Part shown: positions 9,801 to 26,612 of the stretch, piece after piece | How the letters are laid out: every line of letters begins with the position of its first letter | How positions within the stretch are numbered: position 1 is the stretch's first letter | From: Mycoplasma simbae ATCC 49888 | GTDB taxonomy: Bacteria; Bacillota_I; Bacilli_A; Mycoplasmatales; Metamycoplasmataceae | DNA length: 64,000 bases | NCBI RefSeq assembly: GCF_000702705.1 | Contig: NZ_JNJG01000006.1 | Coordinates: 58,402-122,401, forward strand | Direction: 5' to 3' | The notes under the pieces: generated by a model | Told to the model about the DNA's origin: nothing | Seen by the model: the letters and a program-made list of their open reading frames with translations, nothing else | Databases searched by the model: none | Made by a program: the position numbers and the translations under genes

Positions 9801-12800
9801 TACTAAAGCTTAATTTTTCTTCTGGAGATAAAAATTCTAACGCTCTAATTTGGTCTTTAGCTTGAGCTTTTTTGGTGTTTAGAGAAGTTGCTTTAGCATA
9901 GATTCTGTCAACTTCTTCATTTGTATTGGCATTAATAATTTCAGCTTCAAGAGCAGCTTTTTCAGAATCGCTTAAACCGCTAAGTCTTTTAATTTCAGTA
10001 TTTTTAGTTGTTTTATATTGACTTAAACTTTGTGCTTCATCTTTCTTAGCGTTTGATTTTTCAGCACTATCTTGAGCTTTAATTTCATTAACTTTAGTAT
10101 TTACGTATGTTGGGTTTAGTAAGCCTAATTGTTTAATTGTATCAATGTTTGCTTTATTTACTGAATCTAAGCCTTTAGCTTGATCTAAAGCTTCTTTAAC
10201 TTTGTCAATATCGTTCGCATTAGTTACTAAGGTTGAATATTTTGTTTTTAAGGTTTGATCAATGTTTGCTAAAGCATTGATTTCAGCTTTTGCTTGAGCT
10301 TTTTTAGCATTCAACACTTCGTAGTTTGAAACAATATTTTCAATACTTGCTCTATCTTTTTCTTGCTTGATTTGATTTTCATAAGCTGTTTTTTCAGCTG
10401 CGGTTAAGTCGTTTCATGAATTTTTTAGAGCAATTTTTTCGGCTTTAAATTGATTTAATTCTTCAGCTTGACGTTTAACATTTTCAATGTCTTGAGTGCT
10501 TAAAGATCTATCAATTGAATCCTTAAATTCAGTTTTGTGTTCATTTGAAAGATTATTTAAAGCATCAATTGCGCTTTTAGCAATATTTTTCTCATTGTTC
10601 AACGAGTTAGTTGAATTTGCATTGGCAACAATTTCATCAATTTTGGCTTTGTTAGTTGCGCCTTCAACTTGAGTTTTAAGTGAAGATTTTTCTTGCTCTG
10701 ATAAATTAGTTAAAGCGTCAATATCGTTCTTAGCTTTAGCTTTTTGATCTTTTAGCAATAAATCATCATAAACATTTTGCGCTTCCTCACGTGTAGAAGC
10801 GTTTTTAACCGCATCTTTAGCAGTGTTTTTAGCTTCCGCTGTTACGTTTGTTAAAGCACTAATTTGGTTAATTAAGCCTTTTTTGAAGGTATTTAAACTT
10901 TCAGCTTGAGCCTTAACTTCGTTAGAAGATGTTAAATCTTCTTTCGAGGTTAGATCCAGAATAAAGTTTGTTTTATCATTATCGCCTAATGAGTCTAATG
11001 CGTTGATTGTGTCTTTAATTTGTTTTTTATTGGTTTCTAAGGCAGTAAATTCGCTTTGAATTCTGTTGTATTCGTCAGCAAGTTTAGCATTGATAAATTG
11101 TTCTTTGACTTTTTCTTTGTATTCAGAACTAAATTCAATTGAATTTTTAATTTTTGAGTTAAAAATGTTTTCTTTTGCAGTATTTTTAGCTTGAATTTCG
11201 CTTAGTTTATTGGCAACCTCAGCAGTTGAATTTAGATTATTAATTGTGTTTGCTAGTTCTTGTTTTTCAGCATCACCAATTCATGCAGATGAATTAATTT
11301 TACTAATTGCTTTAGCTTTTTCAACAGCTAATTCATCTCCACCACGTGCTTCTACTAAAACGACATTAACTTCGTCTGGAGTGGTAGCCGCATCAATTCT
11401 AGCATTGTATGCACTGACTTTTTCAGGGGTTAAATTGCTTAGTCTTGAAATTTCTTCTTTTGCTAAGGCTTTAGCTTTTGCTAGCTCTACATCTTTAGCG
11501 ATTTTATCTACTTCAGTTTGTGTTTTAGCTTTTTGTAATTTATCTTTAAAGCTTTGTTTATCTGTATCACTTAATTTTGTTTGAGGATCTTCAATAATTG
11601 CTTTTAGAGTGGCTTTATTGGCATCTAATTGTTTAGCAGATTGAGCAATCACATCACTTAATTCATTTGTATCTGCTTTTTTAATTGAGTCAATAATTTC
11701 ATTTTTGGTTGCTTCATCAAAATTACTTAGTGCATTAACTTCAGCAATATTAGAAGCTTTGTGATTATTATCGCTTTGGGCTTGAGCTAAAATTGCGTTT
11801 ACTTGTTCAACGCTATTTGCATTTTCAATTTGGTTAATGTAATCTTGTTTTTGAGTATCAGAAAGATTTTCTAGATCACTTACGCTAGCTTTAGCATCTT
11901 TTTTAGCTTTGTTTAAAGCGCTTGCGTCTGCGATGACTTCATCAACTTGAGCTTTTGTGCTTGCTCTATCAATTAATAATGAGAAGTTGTCTTTATCATT
12001 TTGGTTTAAATCTTCTAGAGCGTTTACTTGATTATGTGCTTGATCTTTAGAAGCATCTAATTCTTTGTATTTATTAACTGCGGTTTGAATTTGCTCGCTA
12101 TTTTGAGCATTGAAAATTTCCTCATTTGCACGTTGTTTATCAGCAGTGGTTAAATTAGTTAATTTAGCAATTTCTTCTTTGGCCAATTGTTTTTCATTTT
12201 GTCTTGCACGAGCTTTTTCTAATACAGCGTTAGATTGTTCAATGTTTGTGGCACTTAACAATTCATTGTTCACAAAACCATTGATTTCGCTTGGATTTAA
12301 ATCACCAGACAATGCTTCAATATCAGTTTTGATTGCATTTTTAATAGTATTGAAGTCTGTAGCTGCTTTAACTCAATCGTTTACGCTATTAATGTCGTGC
12401 GCTTCAGCTTTCATACTAGAGATTAAGTCGGTTTTTTGGGCAGAAGAAATTAAGTCTAAAGCATTAATTTCTTTAGAAGCTTTTTCTTTGGCGTTTGCTA
12501 GTTTAGCTTGATCAAGAAGTGCAAGTAGTTCTTGTGGATGATTTACTTGCGCAACTGAGTTTTTATAGCTTTGAATTTGGGCAGGCGTTAAATCAGTTAA
12601 TTGATCTAGCTCTGAATTGGCAATTTCTTTAGCTTTGGCAAATGAATTGGTTTTGTTCTCTAGGTTTTTTTGTTTTGTTGCGTTGAATCTATCTAGTTGA
12701 TCTTGTTCATCTAAATCATCTACATTTATTGCCAGTGTATCAATACGGTTAGCAATAATTGCATTGGCTTTATCAAATTCGCTTGCTAAAGTGCTAATAT

Positions 12801-14055
12801 CTTGTGAATTTGTTACAGTTTCATTTGAAGCGTTAACTTCTTGTTCAAGTTTATTTAGCGAGTCAATAATTTGTGAACGCATGTGAGACAGTTTTTCAAC
12901 TAATTTATCGTATTCACCTCTTGATTGAACAATTAAAGGTCTTAATTCATTAATATTTTTGTTACTTACTTCTTCATCAATAAAGTTTTCAATTAAAAAG
13001 TCAGATGCATCGGTTGATCTAGAAATTTCAGTGTCAAAAGCTTGTGCTTGGACTCTACCATTTTTTAGTGTTGTAACAGTTTTTGAGTTTGCTATTTGTT
13101 CATTTAATGCATCAATACGAGCTTGAATTTCGCTTAATTGTCTATTCTTTTTACCATTGGTGTCAAGATTGTCTCATTCGTCAATTAAATCTTGAACTTT
13201 TTGTTTTTTATCTAGTACTTTTTTGGCTAATTTTGCAAGGTTATCTTGATGTTGTTTTGAATCAGAAGCAACTTTTCTAGCTTCATTTAGTTCGTTTAAT
13301 GCTTGCGTTAATTTTTCATTTGCTTCTCTTAAACCTGGAATATTAATTTCACTTGTACGTGTTAATTTGTCTAGAGCGTTATTAACTGTTGTAGTAGCGC
13401 CTTCCACCGCATTATTAACAATGTTTGTGTTAGCTGTTAAACGTTGTTTAGCTTCATCAATTTTGGCTTTTAATTCAGCTATTTTTTGTTCTAGAGCAGT
13501 TAACGATTGTGCTGCAGTTTCGTTTGATTTAGACTCATTTTGAGCTAAATGTGCATAATTTTGTTCAATTATTACTAGGTCTTTTTCTGCATCATTGATC
13601 GCATCTTCAAGAGTGTTCACTGAATCTTTGTTTTGTTCTAGATAATCGATGTGGCTTTGTGATAGTAGAGTATTAGAATCAATAATTGATGTTAAAGCCT
13701 TAATATCTAGATCTTTTGTCACTTTTTGCAATTCAGCTAGTGCACGTCTAATATCACGATCACGTTTTAATTCTGTTGTGTTCAAGTTTGCAAAATTTTG
13801 TGCTAAAACAGGCAAGTCAGCAATTGCTTGCTTGATTGCATTTTTTAACTCAGCTAAAGTAGTTTTGTTTGAATCTAGACTTTGAATATCGCCATGAGCA
13901 ACGCGGATGTTTTCATTGATTTGGTCAATAATGTCTAGTTTAGATTCTTCGCTTAGGTTTGATTGATTAGAAATTGCAGTAACAGAAGCAACAGCTGTTG
14001 TAACAGCTGCCACACCAGCTAGCGATGCTAAAATCTTAGTTTTTGAAATTGCCAT
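6871..14055 (-). CDS. Giant GA-module-like helical surface protein (2394 aa)
   Basis: A single unbroken frame under code 4; all segments between TGA codons share one frame and I found no TAA or TAG inside. The N-terminus (MAISKTKILASLAGVAAV...) has a hydrophobic stretch at about residues 8-30 but no lipobox cysteine. Residues 35-380 look like coiled coil. About residues 430-1830 consist of roughly 20 divergent units of 55-65 residues with the pattern L-x-N-L-x4-K ... I-x2-A-x5-V-x2-I-x3-A-x2-L-N, as in GA (albumin-binding) modules and staphylococcal Ebh-type proteins. The last 110 residues are non-repetitive and probably globular. GAAGG precedes the ATG. Adhesion or host-protein binding is inferred; related large proteins occur in other mycoplasmas. 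Confidence 0.85.
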
Positions 14056-14242
14056 ATTTACCTTCTTTGTCAAAATGTATAAATTGTCTTTCAATTATAG
14101 TCATAAAATTATAAAATGTATGCAAAAAATCAATATTTTTACTAATATTCTTGAGTTTTGAACATATAACAAATGCATTTATAATATGCACACTAACATG
14201 CCTTGATAGGTTAAAATATTAGTTGTAAGATAAAGGAGTTAT

Positions 14243-14947
14243 ATGCATAGATTTTTTTGTGATCGAAAAGAAAATGAACATTTTGTATTGGATGAAAGCA
14301 CACTTCACCACGTTAAAGTAGCTAGATTGCAAAATGAAAATTTTTTAATTAACTATGACAATAATTTTTATGTTTGCAGCCTTGTAAGCAATACTAATTT
14401 GGCAAAAATTATTGAAAAAGTTGACATAAATCACGAATTTAGTCAAGATTTAGTTTTATCTGCACCCATAATTAAACCTGATCGTTTTGAGTGAATGCTT
14501 GAAAAGAGCGTAGAGCTAGGAGTTAAGCACATTATCCCAATGCGTTCGCAATACGTGAATAATAAACTCATTGAAGCCAACTTCAACGAGAAAAAATATG
14601 TGCGTTATAGAACTAAAATTAAAGAGGCTGCCCAACAAAGTTTTCGCAATATTATTCCAACTATATCGCCAGTAAGCTCGCTTAAAGAAATAGTTAATCA
14701 ATATTTAGCTCAAAACTACACAATTTATGTAGCTCACGAAAAAGTAAATTCGAAAGCACAATTATCTAATCTTAGCACACAAAGTGTTTTGATTGCGGGT
14801 CCAGAAGGTGGCTTAAGTGATCAAGAAATTGAGTGGTTAATTTCGTTAAATAACGCAAATGTTAAAATAGTTTCACTAGGCAAAACAATTTTAAGAGCTG
14901 AAACTGCCGCTATATCAATGTTAGCCAATGTAAGAGAGGAGCAATAA
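14243..14947 (+). CDS. rsmE: 16S rRNA (uracil-1498-N3) methyltransferase RsmE
   Basis: A 234-residue SPOUT-class methyltransferase. A PUA-like N-terminal domain (MHRFF, HHVKVARL) precedes the catalytic part, with KSVELGV near residue 86, GPEGGLS near residue 188 and the trefoil-knot signature LGKTILRAETA near the C-terminus. AAAGGAG lies before the ATG. A TGA at 14492-14494 is an internal Trp. It is the first gene of a three-gene operon with one-base overlaps (rsmE-mutM-smr). Confidence 0.94.
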
Positions 14948-15768
14948 TGCCAGAAATGCCAGAAGTAGCAACCGTTGTCAATTTGCTAAGACCCAAAATA
15001 GTGGGTCAAAACATTGAAAATGTTGATGTTTACAATACAAAATTAATCAAAAATATTGATGCTAATTCATTTATTAATTCAATAGTTGGCTCAAAAATTG
15101 AAAACATTTTTAACGTTGGTAAATACATTGTTATTAACTTGAATAATGAGATGAGTATTATTAACCATCTTCGTATGACAGGGAAATATAGTTTTTACAC
15201 TAAGTATCATGAGCCAATAATTCATGACCACGTTGTATTTAAACTAAGCGAAGGTGTATTGTATTTTAATGATGCTAGAGCTTTTGCTACCTTTGAATTG
15301 CGTAAAAATGTAGATTTATATTCAACTCCGCCGCTAAATAAATTAGGAAATACGCCTTTAAATACTGATATTGATTGACTTTTTGACAAAATTAAGCGCA
15401 AAGCAAGCCCAATTAAAAATGTACTTTTGGATCAATCACTAGTGCTAGGAATTGGCAATATTTATGCCAATGAAGCTCTTTTTAACACCGGCATTCACCC
15501 TTCAACTCCAGCAAACAAATTAAGTAAAAATGAGCTTAAAGATTTGATTTTAGCTGCTGGCAACATTATGCAAACAGCCACGCAAATGGGCGGATCAAGT
15601 ATACAATCGTATACGTCTTTAAATGGGCAAAAAGGTGAATTTCAAAACTATTTGCAAGTGCACAATCGTAATGGTCTTGCGTGCAATAAATGTGGAAGCA
15701 CAATTCAAAAATACTGAGTCGGTGGGCGTGGTACTCATTTTTGCCCTCGATGTCAAAAGGAAAAATAA
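14947..15768 (+). CDS. mutM: Formamidopyrimidine-DNA glycosylase MutM (Fpg)
   Basis: A 273-residue base-excision repair enzyme that removes 8-oxoguanine and formamidopyrimidines. The N-terminal MPEMPEVATV gives the catalytic proline and the glutamates. The helix-two-turn-helix GIGNIYANEALF lies near residue 170. The C-terminal zinc finger has four cysteines (CNKCGS ... CPRCQ) with the conserved GRGTHFCP loop. Two TGA codons read as Trp are needed to keep these parts together. It overlaps rsmE and the smr gene by one base each. Confidence 0.95.
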
Positions 15769-16007
15769 TGACTTATCGCATAGATTTACACGGATATAAT
15801 GTTGAGCAAGCTATTAGCAGAATAATTTTGGGCATGCTAAATGCTCAAGACCAAGGCTATGATAATGTGTTAATTATTACTGGCAATGGCACCGGAGCAA
15901 TGAAGCTAACTGTTGAGGAATATTTAACTAGTGAAAATATTGATTTTGAAATCATTCAAGAAGGCAACTACTTGGTTTGAATCGAATATGAAGATGAATA
16001 TTACTAA
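15768..16007 (+). CDS. Small stand-alone Smr-domain protein
   Basis: A 79-residue protein that is essentially a single Smr (MutS2 C-terminal) domain. It has the signature DLHGYNVEQA at about residues 6-15 and the core LIITGNGTGAMK, like the TGxG loop of the family. Smr domains bind or nick branched nucleic acid or RNA. Its position directly after mutM suggests a nucleic-acid-linked role, but the substrate is unknown. The start overlaps the mutM stop by one base. Confidence 0.8.
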
Positions 16008-16089
16008 TGATTAAAGTGGAAAAAGTTTGGTTTGTAGCTACATTTATGGTAGTATAAAAGTACACCCCTAATTTATTAAAAGGAGATTT

Positions 16090-16686
16090 ATGAAGAAGAA
16101 ATTTTTATTCTCATTGGGATCAATTAGTGCTTTGGCATCAATGCCTTTAATGGCAGTAGCATGTAAAAGTGAGGTTAAGGAAGTTAGTCTAAAAGCGACT
16201 TTATTGCGTAATGACGAGACTAAAGCCGGAACAAAAGCTTCACACGAATCAGATTCAAATTTAATTAAATATGAATCTTTTGATGTAGATATGAGCTCAT
16301 TTGCGTTTGTGCTAGTTAAACCAGATTTCAAAACTGCAGACTTAATCGCGCCTAAAAAAGATGGTCAAGCACACTCAATTTTCTTTACAGATTATCAAGG
16401 TGCAAATACATTCCACGGTAAAAAAGAAGAAAATCAAAAACTTTGAGAAGGAGTTTTGATTGCTCGTGTAGAAAACTTGCCAGCAGGTTACACTTTAGCT
16501 AACGAAAATAATCCAACATACAGAGGCAAAGACAAAAAATATACAAATAACTCTGGATTTATTAACGTGACATTAAAAGATGGCACATATACATTTAACT
16601 TTAGATTATTCCGTAAATTCAGCAAGGAAGATCAAACTCAGCCAGCTGTATCAACACAAGTATACACAGTCTCATACAAAACTTAA
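16090..16686 (+). CDS. Small surface lipoprotein
   Basis: A 198-residue secreted lipoprotein. Its signal peptide ends in the lipobox LMAVAC, with the acylated cysteine at residue 25. The mature part is hydrophilic with short strands near the C-terminus, and no known family is recognised. It has its own TATAAA -10 box at 16053-16058, an AAAAGGAG site and a terminator, so it is monocistronic. One internal TGA (16444-16446) encodes Trp. Confidence 0.8.
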
Positions 16687-16709
16687 AACTAGTTGCGACT
16701 AGTTTTTTT
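16685..16709 (+). terminator. Intrinsic terminator after the small lipoprotein
   Basis: An 8-bp stem (AAACTAGT / ACTAGTTT) with loop TGCG, continuing into a T run that begins at the stop codon region. Confidence 0.88.
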
Positions 16710-16734
16710 ATTGAAATTTTGTGTAAAAAGTCAA

Positions 16735-16757
16735 TAAAAAAGCACGTTAAGTGCTTT
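16735..16757 (-). terminator. Intrinsic terminator after azoR
   Basis: On the minus strand, AAAGCAC / GTGCTTT forms a 7-bp stem with a 5-base loop, followed by a T run, 8 bases beyond the azoR stop codon. Confidence 0.85.
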
Positions 16758-16764
16758 GAGTTCG

Positions 16765-17352
16765 TTATAGAGAATAAAGTATTTTGTTGTACTCTTCCAA
16801 ACGTGTTTGTGCATAAGCTTTTAGATCTGTTGGTAGCATGCCTGGAACTTTGGTGCCAAAAACTTCAATTGTATTAAAGCTTTTTACACCCATAAAGTTG
16901 AATAATAAGCGTAATTGCTCAACTTGTGGTGAGTTGATACCGCCAACAAATTGTGGACTTCCTTGTGAAGCGACAACAATAACGTTAAGGTTAGTTAATA
17001 AACCTTTAGGTAAGCCTTGTGGTGTAAGTTCTTTGTAGGTAAAGGTTAAATCAGGAACCATAATACCGTCAATAAAGTTTTTAACATTAGCTGGTAAACC
17101 CAAATTAACTAGTGATGTTGAAAGCACAAGTACATCAACAGATTTTAATTCTTCAACTAATTTAGCAGCTTGAACTTGTTCTCAATAAGCTGGGAAATTA
17201 CTTTGTGATAAATGGTTGTGAGCAAATACAGACTCGTTTAGGTTAATTCTTTTAGCTTGTGGATCTAGTGCGTGGAATGCGTCCATTAAAGTTGTGGTGT
17301 ATGATGATTCATTAGTAAAAAATGAACCATCTATGAAAAGTTTTTTTAACAT
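16765..17352 (-). CDS. azoR: Flavodoxin-fold FMN-dependent NADH-azoreductase type protein
   Basis: A 195-residue cytosolic protein of the AcpD/AzoR family, which binds FMN and uses NAD(P)H to reduce quinones or azo compounds. The N-terminus (KKLFIDGSFFTNESSYTT) matches the phosphate-binding loop after strand 1. The second signature VLVLSTSLVNLGLPANVKNF resembles the AzoR PMYNFxxPxxLK segment with altered residues, and VASQGSP is near the third FMN contact. ATG at 17352 follows GGAG. The true substrate in mycoplasmas is unknown; thiol or quinone stress defence is a guess. Confidence 0.8.
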
Positions 17353-17420
17353 ACATCTCCTTGTGAATAATCTCTTTCATTATACTCTAAAAATTAGAGT
17401 TGTTTGGCTTAAAATGCAAC

Positions 17421-17441
17421 AAAAAACGTGCTGAGCACGTT
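17421..17441 (-). terminator. Intrinsic terminator after rpoC
   Basis: On the minus strand, AACGTGC / GCACGTT with a 3-base loop is followed by six T. It closes the rpoBC operon. Confidence 0.88.
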
Positions 17442-17447
17442 AATTTG

Positions 17448-21843
<4,396 letters not shown>

Positions 21844-21851
<8 letters not shown>

Positions 21852-24800
21852 TTGCACCTCCAAATGTATCAAAGTGTTGAATTGAAGTATCATCTTCATC
21901 AACTTCAACATGATCTATGTCTAGTTTCATACCTAAACCTCTTAGTTCGTATTTTAGAACGTTAAATGATTCAGGAACACCTGGTTTAGGTAATTCGCGC
22001 CCTGAAGCTAAAGCAGCATAAAGTTGGTTACGTCCAACAATATCGTCAGATTTATAAGTCAAGATTTCTTGAAGAATATTGGTTGCACCGTATGATTCAA
22101 TCGCTCATGTTTCCATTTCACCAAATCTTTGTCCACCGTTTTGTGATTTACCACCAAGTGGTTGTTGAGTGATCAATGAATAAGGACCAACAGAACGAGC
22201 ATGCATTTTATCATCAACCATGTGGTTAAGTTTCAACATGTACATAACACCAACTGAAACAGGATTGTCAAATCTTTCACCAGTAATTGGATCAATTAGA
22301 ATTTGTTTACCTGTGATTGGCAAGTTAGCTTCTTCAATAACATCATAAATAGCTTCTTTTTTAATACCGTCAAATACACGAGTAACAAATTTTGTGTTTA
22401 GACTTCTAGCGGCCATTCCTAAGTGAATTTCAAGTACTTGACCAATGTTCATACGTGAAGGAACCCCTTGTGGGTTTAACATTACGTCTACTGGTGTACC
22501 ATCTTCTAAGTGTGGCATATCTTCTTCAGGTAAAACAATTGAAACAACACCTTTGTTACCGTGACGACCACTCATTTTGTCACCAACTTTAATTTTACGT
22601 TTTACAGCAATTGAAACTTTAACAATTTTGTCAATTCCATCTTCTAGTTGATCTTTATTAGCACGGCTTAAAATTTCAACACCAATTACTGTACCACCGT
22701 GTCCATTTTTAACTTTTAATGATGTGTCTTTAACAGCTTGTTGTCTTTGTTGCAATACAGCAAGCAATAATTTTTCTTCTTGTGAAGGGTTGTCATCACC
22801 TTTAGGGCTTACACGTCCTACAAGCACATCACCTGGGGTAACGTCTGAACCAACACGTACAATACCAAATTCATCTAAGTGTCTAGTTGAGAACTTAGAC
22901 ACGTTAGGAATATCAGCAGTTAATTCATCATCACCTGCTTTAGAGGTTCTAAATTGAATTGTTTGTTCTTCAATGTGAATTGAAGTAAACACATCATCTT
23001 TTACTAATCTTTCGTTAAGAATAATAGCATCCTCATAGTTGTAGCCTTTGTATGTACTAAAAGCAACAACAACATTTTTACCTAAAGCTAATTCACCATT
23101 ATTGAATGAAGAACCATCAACCAATAAATCACCTTTTTTAATTTCTTGGTTTTCTCTTACAAGCGGTTTTTGGTGAATAACTGTGTCTTGGTTTGAACGT
23201 TGGAAGTTTTTCAAGTAGTATGTGTCTACACCATTTTTATTATTTCTAATCTTGATTTTTTTACCGTCAACAAATTCAACAACACCATCGTTTTTAGCAA
23301 CAAAGTTACCTGATGAATATTTAGCAATTTCACCTTCAATACCGGTAGCAACAAAAGGTGCTTCAGTTTCTAATAATGGAACTGCTTGACGTTGCATGTT
23401 GGCACCCATCAGTGCACGGTTGGCGTCGTCATTTTCTAGGAATGGAATACATCCAGCAGCAACTGAAACCATTTGGTTAGGTGCAACTTCAATAAAATCA
23501 ATATCTTCAGCTGAACCCATTTGATAGGTGTAGTTGTGACGAATGGTTAATTGTTCGTCAATAATTTTATTGTTTTCGTCAACTTTTACAGTAGATTGAG
23601 CAATTTTATAGCCCATTTCATCGGCTGCTGTTAAATAGACAGGTTCGCTGTAGTCAACAACACCTTTTTCGACACGGTAGTATGGAGTTTCCAAGAAACC
23701 AAATTCGTTAACTTTTGCGTAAGTAGCAAAGTTAAGAATCAAACCAATGTTAGGTCCCTCTGGGGTTTCGATAGGACAAATTCTACCATAGTGAGTAGCG
23801 TGAACGTCACGCACCTCAAATTGAGCTGTATCACGGTTTAGACCACCAGGCCCTAGCGAAGTAATACGTCTTTCGTTACTAATTTCAGCTAAGGGGTTAA
23901 TTTGGTCCATAAATTGTGAAAGTTTAGATGAGTTAAAGAAAGTTTTCATCTGGTTAGAAATTAGTTTGTTGTTTGTAACGTTTTTTGGACTAACTTTATC
24001 AGGTTCTTTAGCACCCATTCTTTCGCGAGTGGTTTTTTCTAGTTTTGCTAAACCAACTTTTAGGTTGTTTTGTACAAGTTCGCCAACAGCAACAATACGT
24101 TTGTTGGTCAATGCATCTGGATCATCGTCTTGGCCAATACCGTCAAGCAAGTTGAAGTAGTAGTTAATTGTTGCAATTAAGTCAGAAACTACTAAGTGAG
24201 TTTCTGTCGCTTTAGGGTCAGTACCAATTACTCTAACTGGTTCTTTACCTTTTTCCATTCATTTTTTCGATGGATAGATTTTAATTGAAACAATTTTATC
24301 TCTACGTTTTAATGATGCATTAGCTGGATCATTTAGCAATTTAGCATATACAGTTTCAGCTTTAATGCATTTAAGTTTTTCAGAAGGTAATTTACCATTA
24401 TTGAAGTTTCATTGAATTAAAACTGCAAGTTTGTGGGTAATTTGAGTACCGACTTGAAGATTAATTTCATTTCCTTGCTTGTCAGAAATAACAAGTGGTT
24501 GAGCTAAAATAGTTCCTGAAATTCTATCTACTAGGTTTAGTTTAATATTTAACATATAACGACCAGTTTGGCTTAAGTTATAGTGTTTTTTATGGAAAAG
24601 TAAACCTGGAATCAAGTTGGCTACAGATTCATCTGAAACACGATCACCTTTTCTAATAGTTCTAAATAAGTCTTCTTGACAATTTCTAATGACCTCTTCA
24701 GGTGAAACATCTGTTGTTAGCTTTTTGTCTTTTTTGATTGATTCATTTAATTCATCTGAATTACCAAATAATTCGTGAATATCATCGTGATTTAGACCTA

Positions 24801-25464
24801 AAGCACCTAAAAATGTAATGATGTTAACATTCTTGTTTTTATCAATTTTAATCTTTACACTATCTGGGTTTTTTGATGTAACTTTGTGTGAAATTTCAAC
24901 TCATGAACCAACACGAGGTAAAATTTCAACTTTGTTAAATAGGTCATCTGATTGCTTGTTACGAACGCCACGTCCAAAATATGCACCTGGCGATCTAATT
25001 AACTGGCTAACGATAACTTTTTCGCTACCGTTAATGATAAAACTCCCACCAGAAGTCATCAAAGGAATTTCGCCTAAAAACACAGTATCTTCTTTAACTA
25101 AACCATCATTGGTTGTAGTTGCTCTGAATTTACCGTATAGCTTAGCAGCGTAGTTGGTTCCTTTAACTTTAGCTTTAGTAACTTCTTCATATTCACGTGT
25201 TGGTATTTCTAGTGTTGCACTATTGTGAATATATTCAAGAGTAACTTGCTTATTTGAAGATGAAATTGGATAGTGTTCTCTAATCGCTTCTTCGATACCA
25301 GCTTTTTTGAATCACTCAAAAGACTCTTTAGATGTTTTTAAAAAGTCTTGAACTTGATAAATGTTTCTTGTTACTGAATAGTCTCTACGTTTAGTTCCAG
25401 CACCAAACTCACTAATTTTGTATGGATACTTGTTAACGTATTTATTTGTAACTTTTTCTTCCAT
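21844..25464 (-). CDS. rpoB: RNA polymerase beta subunit
   Basis: A 1206-residue beta subunit with standard landmarks: the LSQFMDQ ... GPGGL rifampicin region (about residues 515-542), [21 protein letters not shown], the GYNYEDAI catalytic stretch, [14 protein letters not shown] and the C-terminal [18 protein letters not shown]. The rifampicin pocket carries Asn530 where E. coli has His526 and Thr535 where it has Ser531, the state linked to natural rifampicin resistance in mollicutes. GGAGGAG precedes the ATG. The operon is divergent from nfo. Confidence 0.97.
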
Positions 25465-25702
25465 AAACTCCTCCATATTTTGCGTGTATTAAAATATAGA
25501 AAATGAATTCTATATACAATATATTTAAGTTTACCAAAAAACATTTTTTTCGCAAATAAAAAACCAACTTATTTTATATACATATCTCGCCACTTAAAAA
25601 ATTTAGAAAAAAAGGAATTTTTTAACATTTTTTGTATAAAAATTCTATTTTTTTTCGCACTATATTTATTTCACTTTTGTTTGCTAGCAAAAAAATCATT
25701 GT

Positions 25703-25708
25703 TATAAT
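25703..25708 (+). promoter_or_regulatory. Putative -10 box of nfo
   Basis: A TATAAT hexamer lies 32 bases before the nfo ATG, with an AAGGAG site between them. The 276-base gap between rpoB and nfo is very AT-rich and holds the divergent promoters; I see no gene in it. Confidence 0.5.
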
Positions 25709-25740
25709 TCATTAATACAATATAAACTCAAGGAGAAAAT

Positions 25741-26577
25741 ATGATTAAACTTGGATCGCACGTGAGCTTTTCAGCCCCTAATTATTTAGTAGACGCAGCC
25801 CAAACTAGCATTGACAATGGGGCCAATACAATGATGATTTATGTAGGTGCACCTCAAACCACTAAACGTGTTAGCGAACTAAAATATAAACTGGATGAAT
25901 ACAAGCAAAAATACGCAAATAAAATTAAGCCTGAAGATATCATCGTTCACGCTCCCTACATCATTAATATGTCCTCAGTTGAAAAAGGCGAATTTGCTGT
26001 TAATTTTTTAATTGAAGAAATTAAGCGTGTTGACTATATTGGTGCCAAATATTTAGTGCTTCACCCTGGTGCAAGCACTAAATTTGATGTGGATTTGAGT
26101 TTACAAACACTAGTACAAAATTTGCAAAAAGTGTTGCAAAATACACAAAATGTTGTCATTTGTCTAGAAACTATGGCTGGAAAAGGCACTGAAGTTTGTC
26201 GCAATTTTGAACAAATTAGATGAGTGTTAAATCAAGTTAATGATGAACGAGTGCAAGTGTGTTTAGACACTTGCCACATTTGAGATGCAGGCTACAATAT
26301 CCAAGAGTATGAAAACTTCAAAAATGAAATTAAACGCTTTAATTTATTGGAAAATATTAAAGTTATTCACTTAAATGATTCTTTAAATGCGCTTAACTCA
26401 CACAAAGACAGACACGCTAATATTGATCAAGGCCATATAGGTTTAGCTACACTAGCTAAATTTGTGCATGATAAAGACTTTGACAATGTACCAATTATTT
26501 TAGAAACTCCTTGAACACAAAATGGCCCTATTTACAAAGAAGAAATCAAAATGCTTTTAGAAGCTAAAGTCAATTAA
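25741..26577 (+). CDS. nfo: Endonuclease IV (AP endonuclease)
   Basis: A 278-residue TIM-barrel enzyme that cuts DNA 5' of abasic sites. The metal-binding signatures are in place: GSHVSF at the N-terminus, HAPYIINMS near residue 70, LHPGAS near residue 112, LETMAGKG, LDTCHIWDAGY and the C-terminal HLNDS with DRHANIDQGHIG. Three internal TGA codons encode Trp. It begins a run that also contains uvrC, so two DNA repair genes lie close together. Confidence 0.96.
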
Positions 26578-26599
26578 TATTAATATTAACTAAAAAGTT

Positions 26600-26605
26600 T
26601 ATAAT
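26600..26605 (+). promoter_or_regulatory. -10 box for a probable leaderless transcript
   Basis: TATAAT ends 7 bases before the ATG of the next gene, with no Shine-Dalgarno sequence between, so transcription would begin at or beside the start codon. Confidence 0.5.
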
Positions 26606-26612
26606 TAAATTT

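Noticed and set aside
11210..11584. Long open frames on the plus strand opposite the giant repeat gene
   Set aside because: They mirror the codon pattern of the real gene, lack ribosome binding sites and give low-complexity Ala/Ser/Leu products.
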